A stretch of 64,000 nucleotides of DNA from Rhodoblastus sp963804045 (GTDB lineage: Bacteria > Pseudomonadota > Alphaproteobacteria > Rhizobiales > Beijerinckiaceae), in contig CAWDOR010000019.1 in assembly GCA_963804045.1 (NCBI GenBank), positions 1-64,000 of the forward strand. Direction: 5' to 3'. This document shows positions 19,360 through 27,007 of the stretch, in pieces. The notes beneath the pieces are model-generated. The model was not told the DNA's origin and searched no databases. It was given only the letters and a program-made list of their open reading frames with translations. The stretch's first letter is position 1. Every line of letters starts with the position of its first letter. The position numbers and the translations under genes were made by a program.

Positions 19360-20109
19360 TCAAACGCCGAGATAGGCGTGAAGTTTCTCCATATTGTCAG
19401 GCAGTTCGGCGCTGGCGAAGGCGTCGATGACCTGTCCGTGCTCCACCACATAGAAGCGGTCGGCGAGGCCCGAGGCCCAGCGGAAATTCTGCTCGACCAG
19501 CAGCAAAGTGAAGCCGCGCTGTTTGAGCTTGTCGATCGCGGCGCCGATCTGCTTGATGATGATCGGCGCCAGGCCTTCGGTCGGCTCGTCGAGCATCAGC
19601 AGCCGGGCGCCGGTGCGCAGGATTCGGGCGATTGCCAGCATCTGCTGTTCGCCGCCGGACAATTTGCCGCCCATGCTGTTCGAACGCTCGCGCAAATTTG
19701 GGAAAAGCTCGAAAATCTCGTCCAGCGACAGGCCGCCAGCCGCAATTCTCGGCGGCAGCAGCAGGTTTTCCTGGACGGTGAGGCTGGCGAAAACGCCGCG
19801 CTCCTCCGGGCACAAAGCGACGCCGCGCCGGGCGATGCGGTCGGAGGCAAGGCCGATCGTCTCGCCGCCGTCATAGACAATCGAGCCTTGGCGCTTGCGC
19901 AACATGCCCATGATGCATTTCAGCGTCGTGGTCTTGCCGGCGCCGTTGCGGCCGAGCAGGGTCACCACTTCGCCTGTGCGCACCTCGAAATCGACGCCAT
20001 GCAGCACATGAGATTCGCCATACCAGGCTTGAAGCCCGGAAATTTTCAGTAGCGGCTCCTGGCCTCTCAATAGGGGCTCCTGGCCTTTCAGCGGCGACGT
20101 CCCCGTCAT
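19360..20109 (-). CDS. livF: Branched-chain amino acid ABC ATPase LivF
   Basis: Cytoplasmic ATPase, 249 residues. Walker A GRNGAGKTT, the signature LSGGEQQMLAIAR and Walker B LLMLDEPTEGLAP are all present. The ATG at 20109 overlaps the livG stop (ATGA), indicating translational coupling. An N-terminal heptapeptide is duplicated (KGQEPLL-RGQEPLL, residues 8-21), which extends the protein before the normal LKISGLQAWYG start. Confidence 0.94.
   Translation of the reverse strand: MTGTSPLKGQEPLLRGQEPLLKISGLQAWYGESHVLHGVDFEVRTGEVVTLLGRNGAGKTTTLKCIMGMLRKRQGSIVYDGGETIGLASDRIARRGVALCPEERGVFASLTVQENLLLPPRIAAGGLSLDEIFELFPNLRERSNSMGGKLSGGEQQMLAIARILRTGARLLMLDEPTEGLAPIIIKQIGAAIDKLKQRGFTLLLVEQNFRWASGLADRFYVVEHGQVIDAFASAELPDNMEKLHAYLGV
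20054..20086. repeat. 21-bp tandem duplication inside livF start
   Basis: The 12-mer GGCTCCTGGCCT occurs at 20054-20065 and 20075-20086 within a 21-base imperfect repeat. It adds exactly seven codons, so the frame is kept. Confidence 0.85.
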
Positions 20110-20870
20110 GTGGCGCTCTCCGGGGCTTCCACGCCGAGATAGGCTTGCTGCACCGCCGGATCGCGCGACACCGTCGCATAACCGCCTTCCGCCAGCACTT
20201 TTCCGCGCGTCAGCACGGTGATGACGTCGCAAAGGCTGGCGACGACATTGAGATTATGCTCGACCATCAGCACTGTGCGCCCCTGCGCGACCCGCTTGAT
20301 GAGGGCGGCGATGCGCGCGATGTCTTCCTGGCCCAGGCCGGCGAGCGGCTCGTCGAGCAGCAGCATTTGTGGGTCGAGCGCCAGCGTGGTCGCCAGCTCC
20401 AGCGCGCGCTTGCGGCCATAGGGCATTTCGCCCGCCGCGGTCTCTTCCCATCCGGCGAGGCCGACATCGTCCATCAGCGCCCGGGCGCGGTCGTCATATT
20501 GGCGCAGCACCCGGTCGGAGCGCCAGAAGTCGAAGGAGCCGCCGCGCCGGCGCTGCAAGGCGACGCGGACATTCTCCAGCGCCGTCAGATGCGGGAAGAC
20601 CGCGGATATCTGGAAGGAGCGGACCAGACCGAGTCGCGCGATTTCCGCCGGCCTCGCCCTGGAAATGTCGCGGCCTTCATAGAGGATGGTCCCGCGCGTC
20701 GGCGCCAGGAATTTTGTCAGCAGATTGAAACAGGTGGATTTGCCCGCGCCATTGGGGCCGATCAAGCCATGGATCGTGTTCCGGCGCACGCGCAAGGCGA
20801 CGTCGCTGACCGCGGTGAAGCCGGCGAATTCCTTCGTCAGCCCGGCGGTTTCCAGGGCATAGACCGTCAT
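20106..20870 (-). CDS. livG: Branched-chain amino acid ABC ATPase LivG
   Basis: Cytoplasmic ATPase, 254 residues. Walker A GPNGAGKST, the family segment GLVRSFQISAVFPHLTALENV, a signature region GRKRALELATTL (the canonical LSGG is replaced by MPYG, as in other LivG proteins) and Walker B MLLLDEPLAGL are visible. ATG 20870 (MTVYALET) was chosen over an upstream in-frame ATG with no conserved sequence. It is the first gene of the livG-F-K-H-M operon. Confidence 0.94.
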   Translation of the reverse strand: MTVYALETAGLTKEFAGFTAVSDVALRVRRNTIHGLIGPNGAGKSTCFNLLTKFLAPTRGTILYEGRDISRARPAEIARLGLVRSFQISAVFPHLTALENVRVALQRRRGGSFDFWRSDRVLRQYDDRARALMDDVGLAGWEETAAGEMPYGRKRALELATTLALDPQMLLLDEPLAGLGQEDIARIAALIKRVAQGRTVLMVEHNLNVVASLCDVITVLTRGKVLAEGGYATVSRDPAVQQAYLGVEAPESAT

Positions 20871-21275
20871 CAGGCGGCATTTCCTCCAAAACGGAGCGGC
20901 TTGGCTCCGCCATTCCCATTTTCGTCCCCTTGGTGAGGATCTGTCCGGGGCAGGATAGGCGCGGCCCGCCTGACGAATCAAGCGCGGCGCAATGGAATTG
21001 TCGTCCTTTAGTCCAAAGTCTCACTTTCGGCGTTTTCGGCGCTTGGCGCCAGAAAATGGCGACAATGCAGCGAAAGTCAGGCGCGACCGATGGTCGCAGT
21101 TTCCCACCTTAGTCCTATCAGGCCCCTCGCCACAAAATCCTTTTGGCGTTAAGGAGGTCTCAGACTGCTTGATTTGACTTGTGTCAATGAAAGCGTTGCA
21201 GGGGCGGGCGATGGTCCGCCCAATGGCGATCCGGTAACCTCTGGGAAACTGGGTCGATTTCATTGGGGCGAAAAC
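20871..21275. other. Divergent intergenic region livG-ccoN
   Basis: 405 bases between two divergent operons. It contains the FNR/FixK box at 21174-21187 in front of ccoN and presumably the liv promoter. No further gene is supported. A TTGGCGCCA palindrome lies near 21044-21052. Confidence 0.5.
21174..21187. promoter_or_regulatory. FNR/FixK box upstream of ccoN
   Basis: TTGAC-TTGT-GTCAA, a perfect inverted repeat matching the FNR/FixK consensus TTGAT-N4-ATCAA at 8 of 10 positions. Its centre is 95.5 bases upstream of the ccoN ATG. It predicts low-oxygen induction of ccoNOQP. Confidence 0.88.
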
Positions 21276-22943
21276 ATGGCGCAAGCAAGTTCAGTTACCA
21301 CGGCGCCGCCGGCAGGCGGCAAATCCATGACTTTTGGCGAAATGGCGGGTCTCGTCCTTTCGCTCGTTGGCGCCCTTCTGGCGCTTTTCATCGCATCGAA
21401 GGCCTATACGGCCCCCTATGCGTTCCACATGATCGTGTTCGCTTTGGCGGGCTTCGGCTCGATGTTCTTCATCTACAAGCGCTATACGATTCGTCCCGCG
21501 GTCACGCCGCAGGAAATCGACGGCAAGCCGAACTATAATTACGGCCCGATCCAGTTCGCCAGCCTCGCCGCCCTGTTCTGGGGCATCGCGGGCTTCCTGG
21601 TCGGCCTGATCGTCGCTCTGGAGCTGGCCTTCCCCGACCTGTCCATGGGTCTGCCCTGGATCAATTTTGGCCGCTTGCGTCCGCTGCACACCTCGGCGGT
21701 GATCTTCGCCTTCGGCGGCAATGTGCTGCTCGCGACCTCCTTCTATGTCGTGCAGCGCACCTGCCGCACTCGTCTGGCTGGCGCTCTCGCGCCCTGGTTC
21801 GTGATCCTCGGCTATAACCTGTTCATCGTCATCGCCGGCACGGGCTATCTGCTGGGCATCACCCAGGGCAAGGAATACGCCGAGCCGGAATGGTATTCCG
21901 ACCTGTGGCTGACCATCGTCTGGGTTGTTTACCTGCTGGTGTTCCTCACCACTTTGTGGAAGCGCAAGGAGCCCCATATCTACGTCGCCAACTGGTTCAC
22001 GCTGGCCATGATCCTCACCATCGCCATGCTGCACCTCGGCAACAACTCGGCGGTTCCGATCTCGCTGTTCTCGCCCAAGTCCTACATTGTCTGGTCTGGC
22101 GTGCAGGATGCGATGTTCCAGTGGTGGTATGGCCATAATGCGGTGGGCTTCTTCCTGACCGCCGGCTTCCTCGCCATCATGTATTATTTCGTGCCCAAGC
22201 GCGCGGAGCGGCCGGTCTATTCCTACCGCCTGTCGATCATCCACTTCTGGGCTCTGGTGTTCATGTATATCTGGGCCGGTCCGCACCATCTGCACTATAC
22301 GGCCCTGCCGGATTGGACGCAGACGCTGGGCATGACCTTCTCGATCATGCTGTGGATGCCTTCCTGGGGCGGCATGATCAACGGTCTGATGACGCTCTCG
22401 GGCGCCTGGGACAAGCTGCGCACCGATCCGGTCCTGCGCATGCTCGTGGTGTCGATCGCCTTCTACGGCATGTCGACCTTCGAGGGGCCGCTGATGTCGA
22501 TCAAGGTGGTCAACTCCCTGTCGCATTACACCGACTGGACCATCGGCCATGTGCATTCCGGCGCTCTCGGCTGGGTGGGCTTCGTCTCGTTTGGCGCCCT
22601 CTACTGCCTGATTCCCTGGGTGTTCAATCGCAAGCTTTACTCGCTGAAGCTGGTGAACTGGCACTTCTGGGTCGCGACCATCGGCATCGTGCTCTACATC
22701 ACGGCCATGTGGGTGTCCGGCATCCTCCAGGGTCTGATGTGGCGCGCCTATACCGCCAACGGCTTCCTTGAATATTCCTTCATCGAAACCGTCGAAGCCA
22801 TGTTCCCCTTCTATGTGATCCGCGCGGCGGGCGGCGGCCTGTTCCTCGTGGGCGCGCTGATCATGGCCTTCAATATCGTCAAGACCGTCACGTCGCCTGA
22901 AGAGGCGGCCGCCCCCGAAGCCGCTCTGGCCCCGGCCGAGTGA
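21276..22943 (+). CDS. ccoN: cbb3-type cytochrome c oxidase subunit I
   Basis: Catalytic subunit of the high-affinity terminal oxidase, carrying haem b and the haem b3-CuB centre, 555 residues. ATG 21276 (MAQASSVTT...) was chosen because the frame before it has no conserved sequence. Family features: LRPLHTSAVIFAFGGN with a haem His, WWYGHNAVGFFLTAGF and GPHHLHYTALPDW with CuB-type His residues, and HVHSGALGWVGF. About 12 or more membrane helices are seen. It heads the ccoNOQP operon under a FixK box. Confidence 0.97.
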   Translation: MAQASSVTTAPPAGGKSMTFGEMAGLVLSLVGALLALFIASKAYTAPYAFHMIVFALAGFGSMFFIYKRYTIRPAVTPQEIDGKPNYNYGPIQFASLAALFWGIAGFLVGLIVALELAFPDLSMGLPWINFGRLRPLHTSAVIFAFGGNVLLATSFYVVQRTCRTRLAGALAPWFVILGYNLFIVIAGTGYLLGITQGKEYAEPEWYSDLWLTIVWVVYLLVFLTTLWKRKEPHIYVANWFTLAMILTIAMLHLGNNSAVPISLFSPKSYIVWSGVQDAMFQWWYGHNAVGFFLTAGFLAIMYYFVPKRAERPVYSYRLSIIHFWALVFMYIWAGPHHLHYTALPDWTQTLGMTFSIMLWMPSWGGMINGLMTLSGAWDKLRTDPVLRMLVVSIAFYGMSTFEGPLMSIKVVNSLSHYTDWTIGHVHSGALGWVGFVSFGALYCLIPWVFNRKLYSLKLVNWHFWVATIGIVLYITAMWVSGILQGLMWRAYTANGFLEYSFIETVEAMFPFYVIRAAGGGLFLVGALIMAFNIVKTVTSPEEAAAPEAALAPAE

Positions 22944-22954
22944 GGAGATCGAAC

Positions 22955-23683
22955 ATGTCTTTGTGGAACAAACACGCGATCTTCGAGAAGAACTCCATCG
23001 TTCTTCTGGTCGGCATCCTCATCGCGGTCGCCATTGGCGGCCTCGTGGAAATCGGCCCGCTCTTCTATCTGAAGAGCACCATTGAAACTGTCGACGGCGT
23101 GCGCCCTTACTCGCCGCTCGAACTGGCTGGACGCAACATTTACGTTCGCGAAGGTTGCTATCTCTGCCATTCGCAGATGATCCGCTCGCTGCGCGACGAA
23201 GTGGAGCGTTACGGCCATTACTCGCTGGCCGCGGAATCGAAATATGATCATCCGTTCCAGTGGGGCTCCAAGCGCACCGGTCCCGATCTTGCCCGTATTG
23301 GCGGCAAATATTCGGATGACTGGCAGCGTGGCCATCTGAACAATCCGCGTTCGGTGGTGCCCGGTTCGGTCATGCCGCGTTACGGCTTCCTCGCCAAATC
23401 GCCGCTCGACTATGTCCACATCCAGGAAGACATGGCTGTGCTGAGACTCGAAGGCGTGCCCTATAGCGACGAAATGATCGCCAAGGCCGCCGCCGACATC
23501 AAGGCGCAGTTGACCCCCGACGATCCGGCGGCGGCGGATTTGGCCAAGCGCTATCCCAAGGCCGTGGCCCACGCCAGCAATGGCGCGGCCCCGACCGAAC
23601 AGGACGCTCTGGTCGCCTATCTGCAAATGCTGGGCACCACGGTGGACTTCAAACTGTATGACGAGAAGGCCAACTGGCGCTGA
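22955..23683 (+). CDS. ccoO: cbb3-type oxidase mono-haem subunit II
   Basis: Membrane-anchored c-type cytochrome that passes electrons to CcoN, 242 residues. It has one N-terminal membrane helix (about 18-38) and a haem c site CYLCH with Cys68. The axial Met is in VMPRYGFL. ATG 22955 lies 11 bases after the ccoN stop, with a TGAGGAG site. Confidence 0.97.
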   Translation: MSLWNKHAIFEKNSIVLLVGILIAVAIGGLVEIGPLFYLKSTIETVDGVRPYSPLELAGRNIYVREGCYLCHSQMIRSLRDEVERYGHYSLAAESKYDHPFQWGSKRTGPDLARIGGKYSDDWQRGHLNNPRSVVPGSVMPRYGFLAKSPLDYVHIQEDMAVLRLEGVPYSDEMIAKAAADIKAQLTPDDPAAADLAKRYPKAVAHASNGAAPTEQDALVAYLQMLGTTVDFKLYDEKANWR

Positions 23684-23691
23684 GAGGCGAA

Positions 23692-23841
23692 ATGGACGTC
23701 GAAGCTTTTTTTATCCAGCTGAAAATCATCAGCATTCCACTGATCGCCATTGCGTTCCTGGGCGTGATCGCCTTCGCGCTGTGGCCATCGAAGAAGAAAA
23801 GCTTCGACGAAGCCTCCCGCCTGCCGCTCAACGAGGATTGA
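23692..23841 (+). CDS. ccoQ: cbb3-type oxidase small subunit CcoQ (FixQ)
   Basis: A 49-residue protein with one membrane helix (about 11-31) followed by the conserved short cytoplasmic tail WPSKKKSFDEASRLPL. CcoQ stabilises the oxidase and helps CcoP join it. It lies eight bases after ccoO and three bases before ccoP, the canonical position. The ribosome site is GAGAGG. Confidence 0.96.
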   Translation: MDVEAFFIQLKIISIPLIAIAFLGVIAFALWPSKKKSFDEASRLPLNED

Positions 23842-23844
23842 ACG

Positions 23845-24717
23845 ATGGTTGACAACACGCACCAAGACATAGACGCGGCCACGGGCACAGCGACCACGGG
23901 CCATGAATGGGACGGCATCAAGGAATTGAATACGCCGCTTCCGAAATGGTGGCTTTACCTGTTCTACGCCACCATCATCTGGTCGTTTGGCTATTGGGTC
24001 GTCTATCCGGCGATTCCGCTGGCCAGCGGCCAGACGCCCGGCATTTTCGGCTGGTCGTCGCGCGGCGCCGTGACCCAGGACGTGCAGGAGCTGGTCGCCC
24101 AGCGCGCCGATTTCGTCGGCAAGATCCAGACGGCGACGCTGCAGCAGATCGACGCCGATCCCAAGCTGGCGGAATTCGCCCGCGCCTACGGCAAGTCGGC
24201 CTTCGGCAATAACTGCGCCCCCTGCCACGGTTCCGGCGGCCAGGGTTCGGCGGGCTATCCCAACCTCACCGGCGACCGCTGGCTGTGGGGCGGCAAGCTC
24301 GACCAAATCTACGCCACCATCGAACATGGCGCGCGCTACGGCGACGCCGCCGGCCATGAGGGCAACATGCCGGCCTTCGGCCATGATGGCCTGCTGACCA
24401 AGGACCAGGTCGACGCGGTCGCCAGCTACGTCTATTCGCTGACCCATCCGGGCGCGGCGGATGTCTCGGCCGGCCAAAAAGTCTTCGCCGAAAACTGCAC
24501 CCCTTGCCATGGCGATAACGCCAAGGGCAATCCGGACGTCGGCGCGCCGAACCTGACCTCCAAGGCCCAGTGGCTCTACGGTTCGGACAAGGCGACCATT
24601 GTCGAGACGCTGACCAACGGCCGTGGCGGCCATATGCCCGCCTGGAACGGCAAACTGGACGAGGCGACCATCAAGTCGCTGACCATTTTCGTCCACTCGC
24701 TGGGCGGCGGCCAGTAA
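23845..24717 (+). CDS. ccoP: cbb3-type oxidase di-haem subunit III
   Basis: Di-haem cytochrome c that receives electrons from the bc1 complex, 290 residues. The N-terminus has the FixP segment GIKELNTPLPKWW and a membrane helix (about 33-55). Haem c sites are CAPCH (Cys124) and CTPCH (Cys218), with axial Met residues in GNMPAFG and HMPAWNG. It closes the ccoNOQP operon. Confidence 0.97.
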   Translation: MVDNTHQDIDAATGTATTGHEWDGIKELNTPLPKWWLYLFYATIIWSFGYWVVYPAIPLASGQTPGIFGWSSRGAVTQDVQELVAQRADFVGKIQTATLQQIDADPKLAEFARAYGKSAFGNNCAPCHGSGGQGSAGYPNLTGDRWLWGGKLDQIYATIEHGARYGDAAGHEGNMPAFGHDGLLTKDQVDAVASYVYSLTHPGAADVSAGQKVFAENCTPCHGDNAKGNPDVGAPNLTSKAQWLYGSDKATIVETLTNGRGGHMPAWNGKLDEATIKSLTIFVHSLGGGQ

Positions 24718-24755
24718 TCTCCGTGGCCCGGGCCTAGCCTGGGCCGCCAAATCAG

Positions 24756-24795
24756 AGCGGCGAGGCCTGTCATGAGCTTCGCCGCTTTATTTTTG
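24756..24795 (+). terminator. Probable terminator after ccoP
   Basis: An 8-bp perfect stem (24756-24763 with 24779-24786), extendable by three pairs, followed by TTATTTTT. It would separate ccoNOQP from ccoGHIS. Confidence 0.6.
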
Positions 24796-24838
24796 GCGCG
24801 ATGGCCGCGACCTTTTGGCGCAGGCGTCAAGCGTGAAC

Positions 24839-24852
24839 TTGATCTTGCGCAA
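24839..24852. promoter_or_regulatory. Weak FNR/FixK-like box upstream of ccoG
   Basis: TTGAT-CTTG-CGCAA: the left half is perfect, the right half matches three of five positions. It is centred 144.5 bases before the ccoG ATG. A FixK site in front of fixGHIS is usual in rhizobia, which supports it, but the match is imperfect. Confidence 0.5.
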
Positions 24853-24989
24853 AGCCGCCCGAAATAATCATCGACTTACCCATCGCCGGCTGCTTATAGG
24901 AGGGGATGCCGACAGGCGCCGGCTCGGCCCGTCCAGGCGGCGGACCAAATCCCGGAGCCAAGCCGGGGCGATGGAACAGAGACGGCCAA

Positions 24990-26465
24990 ATGACCCTGAA
25001 CGCGGAAACCAGTCCCAAGGCGAAAAAGGCGGCGCTTGAGCCCGAGCCTTCGGACCAGCTTTACGAGGGCCGCAGGCAGATCTATCCGCAAAGCGTCTCT
25101 GGAACCTTCCGCAACATCAAATGGGGTCTGCTGATCGGCGGCATGATCCTCTATTATTTCCTGCCCTTCCTCCGCTGGGATCGGGGGCCGGGCCAGCCGT
25201 CGCAGGCGGTCCTGGTCGATCTCGGCAATGGCCGGTTTTTCTTCTTCGGCATCGAGATCTGGCCGCAGGAATTTTATTACGTCACGGGGCTGCTGATCCT
25301 CGCCTCGTTCACGCTGTTCCTGATGAATGCGGTCGCCGGGCGAATCTGGTGCGGCTATCTTTGCCCGCAGACGGTCTGGACCGATCTTTATCTGCTGATC
25401 GAACGTTGGACCCAGGGCGACCGCCGCGAACGCACCCTGAAATCGAAACAGCCCTGGACGGCGAAAACCCTCGGCGAAGCCGCGCTGAAACACGCGCTGT
25501 GGTTGATCGTCGCCTGGTGGACCGGCGGCGCCTGGGTGCTGTATTTTTCCGACGCGCCGACGCTCGTGAGCCAGCTTGTCCATTTCGAAGCGCCCGCCCA
25601 GGCCTATATCTGGATCGCCATTCTCACGGCCAGCACCTACACTCTCGCCGGCTTCGCCCGCGAGCAGGTCTGTCTCTACATGTGTCCCTGGCCGCGCATT
25701 CAGGCGGCGCTGACCGACGAATGGGCGCTCAACGTCTCCTATCGCGTCGATCGCGGCGAGCCGCGCGGCTCGCTGAAAAAGGCCAAGGCTCTGCGCGCGG
25801 CGGGCCAGCCGGCCGGCGATTGCGTCGAGTGCAATCAATGCGTCGCGGTCTGCCCCACCGGCGTCGACATTCGCGACGGCCTCGACATGGGCTGCATTCA
25901 ATGCGGGTTGTGCATCGACGCCTGCGACAATGTCATGGTCAAGATCGGCCGCCCGAAGGGGCTGATCGGCTATGACACCGACATGAACATCGAGCGGCGC
26001 GCCCAGGGGCTGGAGGCCATCAAGCCGCGCCTGTTCCGGCCGCGCACCGTCGTCTATATGGCGTTGATCGCCCTGGTCGCGGGAATCATGGGCTTCACCC
26101 TGCTGACCCGCCACACCCTGGGCGTCGACGTCATGCATGATCGCAACCCGATCTATGTGGCGCTGTCGGACGGTTCGATCCGCAACGCCTATACGGTGCG
26201 CGCCCTCAACAAGCTCGGCGTCTCCCGCGACTTCAAGCTGACGCTCGAAGGCCTGTCCGCCGGGCAGTTGGAGATTCTCGGCCAGCCCTCCGGCGCCGAT
26301 GGCGCCGATGTTCAGATCGCGCCGGACCAGACGCTCGAATTGCGCGTCATGATCACCACGCCGCCAACGGCGACCGTGGCGCAGAGCACGCCGATCAGGC
26401 TGGTGGTGACCGATCCCAAGACCGGCGAACAGGCGAAGCGCGCCGATTTCTTCAAGGGGCCGTGA
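24990..26465 (+). CDS. ccoG: cbb3 oxidase accessory protein CcoG (FixG/RdxA)
   Basis: Membrane iron-sulphur protein of cbb3 oxidase assembly, linked to copper reduction, 491 residues. It has about five membrane helices, GRIWCGYLCPQTVW, and two 4Fe-4S clusters, CVECNQCVAVCP (from Cys278) and CIQCGLCIDAC, then an Ig-like FixG C-terminal domain (about 370-490). ATG 24990 (MTLNAETS) was chosen over an upstream frame extension. It is followed at once by ccoH. Confidence 0.96.
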   Translation: MTLNAETSPKAKKAALEPEPSDQLYEGRRQIYPQSVSGTFRNIKWGLLIGGMILYYFLPFLRWDRGPGQPSQAVLVDLGNGRFFFFGIEIWPQEFYYVTGLLILASFTLFLMNAVAGRIWCGYLCPQTVWTDLYLLIERWTQGDRRERTLKSKQPWTAKTLGEAALKHALWLIVAWWTGGAWVLYFSDAPTLVSQLVHFEAPAQAYIWIAILTASTYTLAGFAREQVCLYMCPWPRIQAALTDEWALNVSYRVDRGEPRGSLKKAKALRAAGQPAGDCVECNQCVAVCPTGVDIRDGLDMGCIQCGLCIDACDNVMVKIGRPKGLIGYDTDMNIERRAQGLEAIKPRLFRPRTVVYMALIALVAGIMGFTLLTRHTLGVDVMHDRNPIYVALSDGSIRNAYTVRALNKLGVSRDFKLTLEGLSAGQLEILGQPSGADGADVQIAPDQTLELRVMITTPPTATVAQSTPIRLVVTDPKTGEQAKRADFFKGP

Positions 26466-26488
26466 TCTCGGTCCGGAAAGGTGAGACG

Positions 26489-26992
26489 ATGCAGGACGAC
26501 AGCGATTATCGGCCCAAAGGCCGCCCGCTGACCGGACGCAGGGTCCTGATGATGCTGCTGGCTTTTTTCGGCGTCATGCTGGGCGCCAATTTCATCATGG
26601 CGCGGATGGCGATCAAGACCTTCTCCGGCATTGACGAAAACCATCCCTATGACGCGGGGATCGCCTACAACAAGGAGATCGCCGCCGCCAGGGCGCAGGG
26701 CGAACTCGGTTGGACGGTCGATCTGACCCGCACCCAGGATGGTCCCGCGACCCAGGTCACCGCGACGGTCAAGGACAAATCCGGGACGCTGGTCGGCGGC
26801 CTCGATGTCTCCCTGCATTTCTATTATCCCGCGACCAACAGGCTCGACAAGCAGATCGTCGCCAATGCGGTCGCCGACGGGGTCTATTCCGGCGCGGCCG
26901 AACTGACGCGCGGGCATTGGGATGTCGAAATCGATCTGAAACGCGGGGGCGAGCGGCTGTTCCGCTCGCGCAACGCCATCGACATCGAATGA
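26489..26992 (+). CDS. ccoH: cbb3 oxidase assembly protein CcoH (FixH)
   Basis: A 167-residue single-span membrane protein needed for cbb3 assembly. One helix (about 17-40, VLMMLLAFFGVMLGANFIMA) is followed by a periplasmic FixH domain with the conserved YNKEIAAARAQGELGW region. ATG 26489 has GGAAAGG upstream; a GTG at 26462 overlapping ccoG is a less likely start. Confidence 0.94.
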   Translation: MQDDSDYRPKGRPLTGRRVLMMLLAFFGVMLGANFIMARMAIKTFSGIDENHPYDAGIAYNKEIAAARAQGELGWTVDLTRTQDGPATQVTATVKDKSGTLVGGLDVSLHFYYPATNRLDKQIVANAVADGVYSGAAELTRGHWDVEIDLKRGGERLFRSRNAIDIE

Positions 26993-27007
26993 GGTCCTGA
27001 GGGAGAC

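Noticed and set aside
21291..22664. A 457-residue minus-strand ORF opposite ccoN
   Set aside because: Shadow of the conserved ccoN frame, rich in His/Arg/Gln, with no motif.
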